A stretch of 64,000 bases of DNA from Agrobacterium tumefaciens (GTDB lineage: Bacteria > Pseudomonadota > Alphaproteobacteria > Rhizobiales > Rhizobiaceae), in contig NZ_CP039903.1 in the NCBI RefSeq assembly GCF_005221385.1, positions 558,001 through 622,000 of the forward strand, read 5' to 3'. The translations under genes were made by a program, and so were the position numbers. Positions 34,684-41,815 of this stretch are shown here, piece after piece. Position 1 is the stretch's first letter. The number at the start of each line of letters is the position of its first letter. Under the pieces are notes generated by a model that ran no database searches, was not told where the DNA came from, and saw nothing but the letters and a program-made list of their open reading frames with translations.

Positions 34684-34890
34684 CGTGATGGTTCCTTCCG
34701 GGCGTTCCGGAAGGTGAAAAGGGAACACGATAGGGAGCCGATCCTCATTCGTGGCTGCCCCCGCAACTGTGAGCGGAGAGCCTGAAACGAAATGCCACTG
34801 GCAAGCCATCTCGCCCCTATTCAAGGCGAGGGCGATGCCGGGAAGGTGTTTCAGGTTTTGACCCGTAAGCCAGGAGACCTGCCATCGCGG
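34684..34890 (+). ncRNA. Cobalamin riboswitch
   Basis: Vitamin B12 aptamer. Visible conserved parts in order: the GGTTCCTTCCGGGCGTTCCGGAAGG stem region, AAAAGGGAACACGAT, GGCTGCCCCCGCAACTGTGAGCGG, the GCCACTGG segment, and the B12 box AAGCCAGGAGACCTGCCAT (34867-34885). It sits upstream of cobalt transporter genes, a common arrangement that shuts uptake when cobalamin is plentiful. A 170-base spacer separates it from cbtB. Confidence 0.93.
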
Positions 34891-35060
34891 AAATGTCCAT
34901 GCCGGCGGGGTGTCCGGAAGAGCGGAATGTCAGGGTCGTCGGTTCGATATCCCTGTGTCAGTCTCGTATCCCCGTGGTGAAGTGTATCATATGCGGTCTT
35001 GTGGCTTTGGCCATTCGGCCGCTTCTTATGGCGCGGGGTCGCGCCGGGAGAGGGGTCACC

Positions 35061-35243
35061 ATGTCTATCCAGCAGAATACGGCCAATGCAGCCGTTTCAG
35101 CAAAAACGGGCAGCTTCGCGCAATCGCTGACGGCGATCGTGCTGGGCCTGTTCGTCGTCGGTTTTGTCGGCTTTTCGCATGTGGAAGCTGTTCACAATGC
35201 CGCGCATGACACGCGTCATGCCAATGCCTTCCCCTGCCATTGA
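35061..35243 (+). CDS. cbtB: CbtB, small cobalt transporter subunit
   Basis: 60 aa, one membrane helix (SLTAIVLGLFVVGFVGFSHVEAVHNAAHD) and a His-rich tail ending HANAFPCH, the CbtB signature proposed to bind cobalt. The ATG at 35061 is preceded by GGGAGAGGGG. It lies downstream of a cobalamin riboswitch and directly before CbtA, as in other proteobacteria. Confidence 0.92.
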   Translation: MSIQQNTANAAVSAKTGSFAQSLTAIVLGLFVVGFVGFSHVEAVHNAAHDTRHANAFPCH

Positions 35244-35254
35244 GGGGAAACGGC

Positions 35255-35968
35255 ATGTCATTTTTTCGCAATATCGTTTTTACCGCCGTTCTGGTCGGCG
35301 TCGTCGGCGGTTTGGCCGTCTCGGCCATGCAGGCTTTCGGCACCACGCCGCTCATCCTTCAGGCCGAAACCTTTGAAAGCGCCGGCGGCGAAGCGGCCCA
35401 CAGCCATGATGCGGCAGCACCCGGCGCTGCTGTTCCCGCCCATGAGCATAATGACGAGGCATGGGCTCCAGCCGATGGTTTCGAGCGCACCGCCTATACT
35501 GTTGCTGCCAATGTGCTGACGGCCATCGGTTACGCGCTTGTTCTGACCGGTCTCATCTCGCTGCGCGGCACCGATGCCGGCTGGCGCGAAGGCCTTCTGT
35601 GGGGCGTTGCCGGTTTTGCCGCCGTGATGCTCGCACCGATGATCGGCCTGCCGCCGGAATTGCCGGGAAGCCCGGCCGCAGCACTTGAGGCACGGCAGAT
35701 CTGGTGGCTCTCGACGGTTGCCGCAACCGCGGGCGGCATTGCACTGATTGCGTTCCGCCGCGAGCCCTGGGCCATCGTTATGGCTCTGGTGTTGATCGTC
35801 GCGCCGCATGTGGTGGGCGCGCCGCTGCCGCCGGAAGGTGAACATGCGCTGGCGCCGCTGCCGCTGGAACGGCAGTTCATCGTTGCCGCCACCATCACCA
35901 GCTTCGTTTTCTGGGCGCTGCTTGGTACATTGAGCGCGTTTTTCCTGAAACGCTTCCAGTCGGCGTAA
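35255..35968 (+). CDS. cbtA: CbtA, cobalt transporter membrane subunit
   Basis: 237 aa inner-membrane protein with five hydrophobic segments. N-terminal helix (FFRNIVFTAVLVGVVGGLAV), then a His-rich loop (AAHSHDAAAPGAAVPAHEHNDEAW), then the other helices including VAGFAAVMLAPMIGLPPELPG, the conserved CbtA core. The ATG at 35255 is preferred to 35240 by spacing to GAGGGGAAA. Works with CbtB to import cobalt for cobalamin synthesis. Confidence 0.93.
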   Translation: MSFFRNIVFTAVLVGVVGGLAVSAMQAFGTTPLILQAETFESAGGEAAHSHDAAAPGAAVPAHEHNDEAWAPADGFERTAYTVAANVLTAIGYALVLTGLISLRGTDAGWREGLLWGVAGFAAVMLAPMIGLPPELPGSPAAALEARQIWWLSTVAATAGGIALIAFRREPWAIVMALVLIVAPHVVGAPLPPEGEHALAPLPLERQFIVAATITSFVFWALLGTLSAFFLKRFQSA

Positions 35969-35972
35969 ATCC

Positions 35973-36287
35973 ATGCAGGACGCAGCGGAGTGGAGTGACG
36001 AACTCGATGCGCTGCGTTTTGCCGTTCCCGGTCACGGCGCTTTCTGCGCCGTGCACCGCCTTGCCTTCAAGGCAGTTTTGGGCGCAAGTCCTGATCGTGA
36101 TGCGGCGCTTGCCTATTTTTATGACCACGAAGCTGCCTTTGCCGCTGCGGCAATCGCCAAGATCAAACGATCAAACTTGCCCGCCGGCCGCAGCCTGCAT
36201 TTGAACAGCCGCGATATCCGCCGTGCGATTGCCGGCGAGGGGCCGGAGTTTGCGGCGCGTGTCTGCCGGGTGCTTGATCGGCACTGA
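35973..36287 (+). CDS. Hypothetical protein in the cbt operon, 104 aa
   Basis: Starts 4 bases after cbtA, so almost certainly co-transcribed and under the cobalamin riboswitch. No signal peptide or membrane helix. It contains one His/Cys cluster (PGHGAFCAVHRLAF) and a basic C-terminal half (RSLHLNSRDIRRAI). No family recognised. The operon position suggests a role in cobalt or cobalamin metabolism; the HGAFCAVH cluster could bind metal. Both are inference. Confidence 0.7.
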   Translation: MQDAAEWSDELDALRFAVPGHGAFCAVHRLAFKAVLGASPDRDAALAYFYDHEAAFAAAAIAKIKRSNLPAGRSLHLNSRDIRRAIAGEGPEFAARVCRVLDRH

Positions 36288-36301
36288 CTGGCCTGATGTT
36301 C

Positions 36302-36430
36302 CCACTTCCGTCATGCCGGCCTTGAGCCGGTATCCAGCCAGCCCAGGTCCCTGGGCTGAAAAGACTCTTCTCGTCGCGCAGACGCGGGTCGGCTGGATTC
36401 CGGCTCAAGGCCGGAATGACGGGGAAGTGG
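36302..36430. repeat. Palindromic intergenic repeat, family C, copy 2
   Basis: Arms CCACTTCCGTCATGCCGGCCTTGAGCCGG and its complement around AGCCCAGGTCCCTGGGCTGAAAAGACTCTTCTCGTCGCGCAGACGCGGG. Same core as 18927-19043. Confidence 0.8.
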
Positions 36431-36461
36431 AGAGATTGTACGGCATCAAGACGGCTGCGCC

Positions 36462-37028
36462 TTACCGATGCTCCGCTGCAAAAACCTGAAGTTCCGCCTC
36501 GGCTTCCGGACCAAAGAGGCCGAGGTTTTTCAGAATTTCCACCGCAAAACTCACCGGCGCGCTGCCGGCTGCCGTGATGATGCCGCCATCGCTCACCGCC
36601 TTCGGCTGGTCGCGATAAAGACCATCGCCATTATAGGCCGGATAGGCCTTGTGTGAGGCGAGCGAATTGCCGGTATGGGCGACCTCGTTCAGGATACCCG
36701 TGCCCGCCAGCGCGCTTGCCGCCGCACAGATACCGGCAACCAGCCGGTCCTTTTCGCGAAAGCGATGCACCAGCCCGCCAAGATCGGCGGCCGTGCCCTT
36801 CTCCCAGCTGAGACCGCCGGGAATGACGAGCGCATCGATGCTGTCAGGATCAAGCGCAGCATAGGAGGTTTCGGGCGTCACATTCAGCCCGCCCATCGAT
36901 GTTACCGGCTGCCCGTCCGGGCTGGCATGAACGATCTCGACGCCGAGATAGCTGCGTGCCGCCGCCGCAAGCAGCGCCGGTTCCCAGTCCGCAAAATCCT
37001 GTGCCAGCGCAATGGCGATCCGTGTCAT
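36462..37028 (-). CDS. DJ-1/PfpI-family protein
   Basis: 188 aa, flavodoxin-like fold with the nucleophile elbow LVAGICAAASALA (Cys near residue 100) and an acidic residue early in the chain (AQDFADWEPALL). The DJ-1/PfpI superfamily includes glyoxalase III, stress chaperones and proteases; this one looks like the YajL/ThiJ-type small enzymes. Start MTRIAIALAQDF at 37028. It ends next to a repeat and follows the GNAT gene by 21 bases, so they may be co-transcribed. Confidence 0.9.
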   Translation of the reverse strand: MTRIAIALAQDFADWEPALLAAAARSYLGVEIVHASPDGQPVTSMGGLNVTPETSYAALDPDSIDALVIPGGLSWEKGTAADLGGLVHRFREKDRLVAGICAAASALAGTGILNEVAHTGNSLASHKAYPAYNGDGLYRDQPKAVSDGGIITAAGSAPVSFAVEILKNLGLFGPEAEAELQVFAAEHR

Positions 37029-37049
37029 GGCCGTCTCCGTCGGTTTTGA

Positions 37050-37538
37050 TCAGGCGATGGACTGCATGTAGCGCATGCCGGTAACCGGACGCGGCGCGAA
37101 ATCCATGTTTTCGTAGAAACGATGCGCCGCCACATTGCCGGTCGTGGCGCTGACGGACAGATAGTCGCAACCCAGCCGCTTGGCGATATCACGGGCGCGG
37201 GAAACCAGATGCTGGCCGGTGCCGTGGCCGCGATGACCGTCGCGCACGAAGAGATGGTGCAGCTCAAGCCCGCGCCGGCCTTCCTGCGCCCTGTAGAGCG
37301 GCAGAAGCAGTGCGTAGCCGATCAGCGCGCCATCGGCTTCGGCAACGAGACCATGCACCCAGGGCAGGGGGCCGAACAGGTCGCGCTCAAGCTTGGCGGG
37401 CGTGATTGCCGCCGCATCACCATGGTAGGAGGCAAGCAGCGTGATCATCTCGTTAAGCTCGGGCAAATCCGTCTTGCGCGCGCCGCGAATGATGACGACG
37501 GGCGGTCTTTCCAGTGTAAGGGAGCTATCTTCGGTCAT
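37050..37538 (-). CDS. GNAT N-acetyltransferase under a possible attenuator
   Basis: 162 aa. GNAT fold: VIIRGARKTDLPELNEMITLLASYHGD near the start, acetyl-CoA loop HLFVRDGHRGHGTGQHLV and the C-terminal NVAAHRFYENMDFAPRP. It resembles diamine/amino-acid-type GNATs but the substrate is not clear. The 150-base leader upstream contains a 17-codon ORF and alternative hairpins ending in a U-rich terminator (separate entries), suggesting control by translation of the leader. AAAGGACC precedes the ATG. Confidence 0.88.
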   Translation of the reverse strand: MTEDSSLTLERPPVVIIRGARKTDLPELNEMITLLASYHGDAAAITPAKLERDLFGPLPWVHGLVAEADGALIGYALLLPLYRAQEGRRGLELHHLFVRDGHRGHGTGQHLVSRARDIAKRLGCDYLSVSATTGNVAAHRFYENMDFAPRPVTGMRYMQSIA

Positions 37539-37579
37539 TTTTTCGGTCCTTTGGTCTTATCGGTGCCGTCAGGACGTTT

Positions 37580-37637
37580 GAAAACAACAAAGCCGCCTGA
37601 CGGCGGCTTGTTGACAATATGATCTGTCGAGCCGCCC
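37580..37637 (-). terminator. Attenuator: mutually exclusive hairpins before the GNAT gene
   Basis: Read on the minus strand, arm 1 GGGCGGCT (37637-37630) can pair with arm 2 AAGCCGCC (37609-37602), or arm 2 can pair with arm 3 GGCGGCTT (37597-37590) across loop GTCA. The second pairing is followed by TGTTGTTTTC, making an intrinsic terminator. Arm 1 begins right after the stop codon of the leader ORF, where a ribosome would cover it. Confidence 0.7.
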
Positions 37638-37691
37638 TTAAAGGTAGGCCCAAAAGTACGAGCAGGAGATGGGTGCGCGTTCGTTGATCAT
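37638..37691 (-). CDS. Putative 17-aa leader peptide of the GNAT attenuator
   Basis: MINERAPISCSYFWAYL, ending TAA immediately before arm 1 of the hairpins. Cys, Tyr, Phe, Trp and Tyr codons crowd the end, as expected of a ribosome-stalling or amino-acid-sensing leader. A consensus -35 TTGACA lies so close upstream that the transcript would begin within a few bases of the ATG, suggesting a leaderless ORF like trpL of rhizobia. Inference from sequence only. Confidence 0.6.
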   Translation of the reverse strand: MINERAPISCSYFWAYL

Positions 37692-37697
37692 GTCATT

Positions 37698-37726
37698 GCA
37701 ATGCGCCCGAATCCGTAATCTGTCAA
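37698..37726 (-). promoter_or_regulatory. Promoter of the attenuator transcript
   Basis: -35 TTGACA (37726-37721), 17-base spacer, weak -10 CATTGC (37703-37698). It overlaps the 3' end of the upstream pip gene by a few bases. Confidence 0.5.
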
Positions 37727-38688
37727 GCGGCTTCAATTTGCAAATCGTGCGATTGCTGAAACAATCGCATCTTCCATCCCCGCATCCCCGCATCCCCGGT
37801 GGAATGCCCGGCTGCACCTATGGCCATCAGCTCGCTTCCCGGCCATGCGGCGGCAAGTTCGCAAGCGGTGACGGGCGGTCCCTGCAGGTCGCGCATGCCC
37901 TGGATGAGCACGCAGGGAATGCCGGAAAGCAGGCCGGCATTGCGGAGAAGCACGCCGTCCTCCAGCCATGCCGCATGGTGGAAGTAATGGGCGCAGAGGC
38001 GGGCGCGGGTCAGAATATAATCGGCGTCGCGCCATTTTTCCGGAAAGGCCGAGCTTGCCTCCGCGCTGATCGAGCCCGCCTCCCACACATGCCACTCAAG
38101 TGCTGCCATGCGGCGGATGGCCGGGTCAGGATCGTTCAAAAGCTGGAGATACGCGCCGACGGGATCTTCCTTCGCCATGTGATCCGGGATAGCCGCGATG
38201 AAACGCTGCCACTGTTGCGGCAGAAACATCGCCAGCCCCTTGTAAAGCCAGTCGATCTCCTTTTGCCGCGTGGTGGTGACGCCGGCCAGCACCATCGCGC
38301 GCACCCGATTTGGGTGGCGCTGGGCATAGGCCAGCGCGAGCGTGGCGCCCCAGGAGCTGCCATAAACCAGCCAGTCATCCACCGAAAGCGCGAAGCGGAT
38401 GGCCTCCATATCGTCGATCAGGTGATGTGTGCTGTTGTGCGCAAGGCTCTCGCTAGCATTCGGCGTGCTTTTGCCGCAGCCGCGCTGGTCGAACTGGATG
38501 ATGCGGTAAAGGGCGGGATCGAAGTAGCGTCTGGCAGTCGCCGAAAGCCCGGAACCGGGGCCGCCATGCAGCAGGATCGCCGGCCGTCCCGCCGGATTGC
38601 CGGCAATCGTCACATGCAGCCTGTGGCCTTCGGAAACGTCGAGGAAAACAGTGTCGAACGGGGTGGTTTCGGAAAATATTTCGGCCAT
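37723..38688 (-). CDS. pip: Proline iminopeptidase (alpha/beta hydrolase)
   Basis: 321 aa, family S33. It removes N-terminal proline from peptides. Landmarks: oxyanion region LLHGGPGSGLS, FDQRGCGKSTPNA, nucleophile elbow YGSSWGATLALAYAQ (Ser near residue 110) and the late His in GAAGHSTGDAGM. The ATG at 38688 follows GAGGAAGGG; an upstream TTG at 38706 is less likely. The prolyl-specific DQRGCGKS motif makes the assignment firm. Confidence 0.92.
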   Translation of the reverse strand: MAEIFSETTPFDTVFLDVSEGHRLHVTIAGNPAGRPAILLHGGPGSGLSATARRYFDPALYRIIQFDQRGCGKSTPNASESLAHNSTHHLIDDMEAIRFALSVDDWLVYGSSWGATLALAYAQRHPNRVRAMVLAGVTTTRQKEIDWLYKGLAMFLPQQWQRFIAAIPDHMAKEDPVGAYLQLLNDPDPAIRRMAALEWHVWEAGSISAEASSAFPEKWRDADYILTRARLCAHYFHHAAWLEDGVLLRNAGLLSGIPCVLIQGMRDLQGPPVTACELAAAWPGSELMAIGAAGHSTGDAGMRGWKMRLFQQSHDLQIEAA

Positions 38689-38767
38689 CCGGCATCCCTT
38701 CCTCAAGCAGGAGAGCGCATACAGGGCGCAGATGACAGTGGAATGTCAGCCCTGTTCCGGCTTGGGC

Positions 38768-39181
38768 CTAGTGTTCGCCGCCGCACATGCCGTGGTCGGA
38801 AAGTGCACGGATGACGTAGCAATCCTCGATGGAATGGCCGTCGCAATGGGCGACGATGCGTTCCAGCTCGTGTTCCAGTTTCCTGAGCTTGGCAATTTTT
38901 TCGCGCACATCGGCCAGATGTTCGGCGGCGATGCGATCCGCTCCCTCACAGGGCATCTGCCGGTGCTGGCTGAGCGCGATCAGCTCGCGGATGGCATCGA
39001 TGTTCAGCCCAAGATCGCGCGCATGGCGGATGAAGGCCAGCCTTTCGAGATCGGATTTTTCATAACGGCGCTGGTTGCCATCCGAACGATCCGCCTCACG
39101 GATGAGGCCCATCTGCTCGTAATAACGGATCGTCGGCACCTTGACGCCGGTGCGTTTCGACAATTCACCGATGGACAGCAT
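38768..39181 (-). CDS. zntR: MerR-family metal regulator, ZntR/CadR-like
   Basis: 137 aa. MerR N-terminal HTH (SIGELSKRTGVKVPTIRYYEQMGLIREADRS), dimerisation helix, and metal-site cysteines in QHRQMPCEGADR and in VAHCDGHSIEDCYVI, the pattern of Zn/Cd/Pb sensors. The ATG at 39181 has GGAG at a good distance; 39193 would add MEKA. The palindrome CTCTAG-N3-CTAGAG upstream is also the core of the zntA operator at 2374-2392, so zntA is the probable target although it lies 37 kb away. Confidence 0.88.
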   Translation of the reverse strand: MLSIGELSKRTGVKVPTIRYYEQMGLIREADRSDGNQRRYEKSDLERLAFIRHARDLGLNIDAIRELIALSQHRQMPCEGADRIAAEHLADVREKIAKLRKLEHELERIVAHCDGHSIEDCYVIRALSDHGMCGGEH

Positions 39182-39243
39182 GGCTTTCTCCATATCGCGG
39201 ACGCAGTCGATTGGCGGGAATGGTCCCGCCGCTCATCATCCGA

Positions 39244-39262
39244 TGCTCTAGTCTCTAGAGAT
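39244..39262. promoter_or_regulatory. CTCTAG-TCT-CTAGAG operator upstream of the zntR-like gene
   Basis: Six-base perfect arms around TCT (39246-39260), partly extended (TG...AT). Same core and spacing as the zntA operator. It lies 65 bases before the MerR start codon and suggests autoregulation. Confidence 0.6.
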
Positions 39263-39291
39263 ATGGCTTTTTTGCCTGCTGTTCAATGGGG

Positions 39292-39645
39292 TCAGGCCGC
39301 TTCGTTCACGCCCAGCGCTTCAGCCAATGCCTTCAGAACTTCGTTCTCGATATTGGCGGCGGCTTCAGGCTGGGCGGCGGTCGCCATTTCAACGGCCGGC
39401 TTGGCCGCATCGGAGGCACCGCTATCGAGATTCCACAATGCGGCGGCAAGACCGGCCGATACGCTGGCGGCAGCCGGTGCGACCGCCGTGGCAACGCTCT
39501 CGGCGCTCGAGATGGCGCGGTGTGCGGCGCGGGTCAACTCCAGCAGGGCTTCGGTGGTGGAGTGGGTTTCCCTGTTTTTCGTCGGCTCAACGGTCCGGAC
39601 CGGAGATGCATAATAGCTGGTGGTGGTTGCTGCGATAGTCGTCAT
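39292..39645 (-). CDS. Hypothetical protein, 117 aa
   Basis: Ala/Thr/Glu-rich soluble protein without signal peptide. Start MTTIAATTTSYYASPVRTVE; the ATG at 39645 follows GGGGACT. The frame is open upstream to 39870 but that part is antisense to dmeR. The segment SYYASPVRTVE resembles SYYVNPIERTVE in the orphan at 5692-6483. The C-terminus (NEVLKALAEALGVNEAA) is helical. No family recognised. Confidence 0.6.
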   Translation of the reverse strand: MTTIAATTTSYYASPVRTVEPTKNRETHSTTEALLELTRAAHRAISSAESVATAVAPAAASVSAGLAAALWNLDSGASDAAKPAVEMATAAQPEAAANIENEVLKALAEALGVNEAA

Positions 39646-39737
39646 GACTGAGTCCCCAAGTTCTGATGGGGTATTTTTAGGGGCCGAAACATTCGCGAGG
39701 ATTGCGTCACGCAGGACTTGAACGAAAAACCAACACA

Positions 39738-39763
39738 ATATAGTATACCCCCCTATACTATAT
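39738..39763. promoter_or_regulatory. DmeR operator: 26-base perfect palindrome with a C6 centre
   Basis: ATATAGTATA-CCCCCC-TATACTATAT, 10-base perfect arms. It ends 9 bases before the dmeR ATG, in the divergent promoter region. RcnR/CsoR-type Ni/Co repressors bind AT-rich arms around a short G/C tract of this kind. Confidence 0.8.
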
Positions 39764-39772
39764 GAGGTGCTT

Positions 39773-40045
39773 ATGTCCCATACGATCCGCAACAAGGAGA
39801 AGCTGCTCGCCCGCATCCGTCGCCTCAAGGGCCAGATGGAGGCGGTGGAGCGTGCGCTTGATGATGCCAAGCCCTGCGGCGAGGTGCTGCAATTGCTGGC
39901 TTCGGTGCGTGGTGCGCTATCCGGCCTGACGGGGGAGGTGATGCAGGAGCATCTGCACGAACATGTGGTGCATGCCGAAAATGAAGACGAGCGGGCGCGG
40001 GCGGCGGAAGAGCTGGCTCAGGTGCTGAAGACCTACATCCGCTAG
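39773..40045 (+). CDS. dmeR: DmeR, RcnR/CsoR-family Ni/Co-responsive repressor
   Basis: 90 aa all-helical regulator. Family landmarks: MSHTIRNKEKLLARIRRLKGQMEAVERAL with the N-terminal His, DAKPCGEVLQLLASVRGAL with the conserved Cys, and EHLHEHVVHAENE with His residues that complete the metal site. The ATG at 39773 is preceded by GAGG. The following gene encodes a CDF exporter, as in the dmeRF pair described in rhizobia. Confidence 0.92.
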   Translation: MSHTIRNKEKLLARIRRLKGQMEAVERALDDAKPCGEVLQLLASVRGALSGLTGEVMQEHLHEHVVHAENEDERARAAEELAQVLKTYIR

Positions 40046-40135
40046 CGCGTCCCCCCCCCAAAAAAAGTGTCCGCGATTTTGGGGGAGAAGACATGCGTGG
40101 AAAAAACACCTTGAAGATCGAACAGGATTAGCGAC
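40046..40135 (+). other. C/A-tract hairpin between dmeR and dmeF
   Basis: The 90-base gap holds CCCCCCCCAAAAAAAGTGTCCGCGATTTTGGGGGA (40053-40085). The arms CCCCCAAAA and TTTTGGGGG can pair. The long homopolymers could slip during replication. Confidence 0.5.
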
Positions 40136-41134
40136 ATGACGACGACATCCGAATTCCCTGCCGCGACCGGCCACGACCATGTTTTTCTAGGCCAGAACCA
40201 TGAGCGCAATGAAAAGCGCGTGTGGATGGTCATCGCGTTGACCACCGTGATGATGGTGGCCGAAATCGTCGCCGGCAACTGGTTCGGCTCCATGGCGCTG
40301 ACGGCTGACGGATGGCACATGTCCACCCATGCGGGCGCGATGCTGATTTCGGCGCTGGCCTATCTTTATGCCCGGCGCGAGGCGCGCAACCCGCGCTTCA
40401 CCTTCGGCACCGGCAAGTTCGGCGATCTCGCGGGTTTTGCCAGCGCCATCGTGCTGGCGGTGGTGGCGCTGCTCATCGCCGTCGAAAGTGCGATGCGCCT
40501 CGTCAATCCGGTCGAAATCGACTTCAACCAGGCGATCATCGTCGCCGTCATCGGCCTTGCCGTCAATCTCGTCAGTGCCGTGCTATTGAAGGACGATCAC
40601 GGGCATGACCACGGCCATGGTCACGGCTCACATGCCCATCACGGCCACGGCAACCACGATCACGGTTCGCACGCGCATCATGGAGACCATGGCGCAGCAA
40701 AGGGCGGCAGGGACAATAATCTGCGCGCCGCCTATCTGCATGTGCTGGCGGATGCGCTGACCTCGGTACTCGCCATCGTCGCCCTGCTTCTCGGCAAATG
40801 GAACGGCTGGTCTTTCCTTGATCCGGCAATGGGTATCGTTGGCGGTCTGGTTATCGCCCGCTGGTCATGGGGCTTGGTGCGCTCGACGGCGACAACCCTG
40901 CTCGATGCCATGCCGCATGCGGAAGACCTGCCGCAGGAAATCCGTGAAAGCGTCGAGACGGAAGAGGATCGCATCACCGACCTGCATGTCTGGCAGGTGG
41001 GGCCGGGGCACCATGCCGCCATCGTGGCGATCCAGTCGCAGGCGCCGCAAGCGCCGGCTTTCTACAAGCAGAAACTTGCCGCCATACATGAACTCTCGCA
41101 TGTGACGGTGGAGGTCAGCCCGGCAAGGGCCTGA
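40136..41134 (+). CDS. dmeF: DmeF, cation diffusion facilitator (Co/Ni efflux)
   Basis: 332 aa inner-membrane exporter. Transmembrane region residues about 28-165 with the CDF metal site in SMALTADGWHMSTHAGAML and the second in LHVLADALTSVLAIVALLLG. A His-rich cytoplasmic loop of about 45 residues (GHDHGHGHGSHAHHGHGNHDHG and on) lies between helices IV and V. The C-terminal domain has ITDLHVWQVGPGHHAAIVAI. Together with dmeR this fits Co/Ni efflux. Confidence 0.93.
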   Translation: MTTTSEFPAATGHDHVFLGQNHERNEKRVWMVIALTTVMMVAEIVAGNWFGSMALTADGWHMSTHAGAMLISALAYLYARREARNPRFTFGTGKFGDLAGFASAIVLAVVALLIAVESAMRLVNPVEIDFNQAIIVAVIGLAVNLVSAVLLKDDHGHDHGHGHGSHAHHGHGNHDHGSHAHHGDHGAAKGGRDNNLRAAYLHVLADALTSVLAIVALLLGKWNGWSFLDPAMGIVGGLVIARWSWGLVRSTATTLLDAMPHAEDLPQEIRESVETEEDRITDLHVWQVGPGHHAAIVAIQSQAPQAPAFYKQKLAAIHELSHVTVEVSPARA

Positions 41135-41144
41135 GAAGAATCGC

Positions 41145-41432
41145 CTATTCGTATTCGGAATAGGCGCTGCGCACCCACTCGGCCTGTGCTTCCGCCTTGT
41201 CCTCGGCGGAAGCCACTGCGGGCGTATCCTGATAGGCCGGCGCGCTGCCATTGCCCACGGCCCACAACACGTTGGCCAGCGAATGCGAAAGAATGGTGCT
41301 GGAAACGGTGGGGTTGCCGGGGCCGCGTTTGACGGCCTGCTCCTCCGGTGTGCTCTGCGCGCTGCCGGTTTTTTCGATCTCGCGGATACGTCCCTGATAA
41401 TTGTATCCGCCGATATTGCTTTCGATCTGCAT
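41145..41432 (-). CDS. Hypothetical protein, 95 aa
   Basis: Soluble polar protein without recognised family: MQIESNIGGYNYQGRIREIEK near the start, Ser/Ala-rich centre, and AEAQAEWVRSAYSEYE at the end. It converges with dmeF, ten bases away. No signal peptide. Confidence 0.55.
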   Translation of the reverse strand: MQIESNIGGYNYQGRIREIEKTGSAQSTPEEQAVKRGPGNPTVSSTILSHSLANVLWAVGNGSAPAYQDTPAVASAEDKAEAQAEWVRSAYSEYE

Positions 41433-41815
41433 GTCGGTGATTCCGCGTTCAAAAGTTAACGAAGGGTTAACGGCGGCGACTTGTCTGAAACTTGCGCTTG
41501 TTGCGTTGCAGCGACTGTCCCGGCTTGACAGGCGGTGAAGTGGTGCTTCGTTTAGGCGGGGAAGAGGAAGTGATACTCCCTGATGGCGCGCAACGGAGAC
41601 GAATAAGATGAAGCGATGCCGACGCTACTACAGGCCTCCTCGCCCCACCCTCCACGTCATCCTCGCCCTTGAGGCGAGGATCCATTTTTAAGCTCCATAG
41701 CGTCCGGCCGTGGATACTCGCCTCAAGGGCGAGGATGACGCGGAGTGCGGGGTGAGGGGTGAGGGGTGAGGGATGACCAGTTCGGTGTGAGGAGTGAACC
41801 TCAAAACTTATCGAA
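41433..41815. repeat. Intergenic region with a family D palindrome and GTGAGGG repeats
   Basis: 41643-41754 is a long inverted repeat with arms CCGC/CACGTCATCCTCGCCCTTGAGGCGAGGATCCA and TGGATACTCGCCTCAAGGGCGAGGATGACG. It is followed by three or four direct repeats of GTGAGGG (41748-41771). The rest shows no ORF. It is downstream of both neighbouring genes. Confidence 0.6.

Noticed and set aside
34893..35060. N-terminal extension of CbtB or a separate upstream gene
   Set aside because: The frame is open but crosses the riboswitch-to-cbtB spacer and gives an atypical protein; the ATG at 35061 matches the CbtB family.
37723..37820. Terminator of pip as an explanation of the hairpins at 37590-37637
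   Set aside because: A promoter, a leader ORF and a third competing arm lie between pip and the hairpins, which a simple terminator would not need.
40053..40085. Sequencing error in the C8/A7 run
   Set aside because: Possible, but it lies between genes and breaks no frame, so there is no positive sign of an error.
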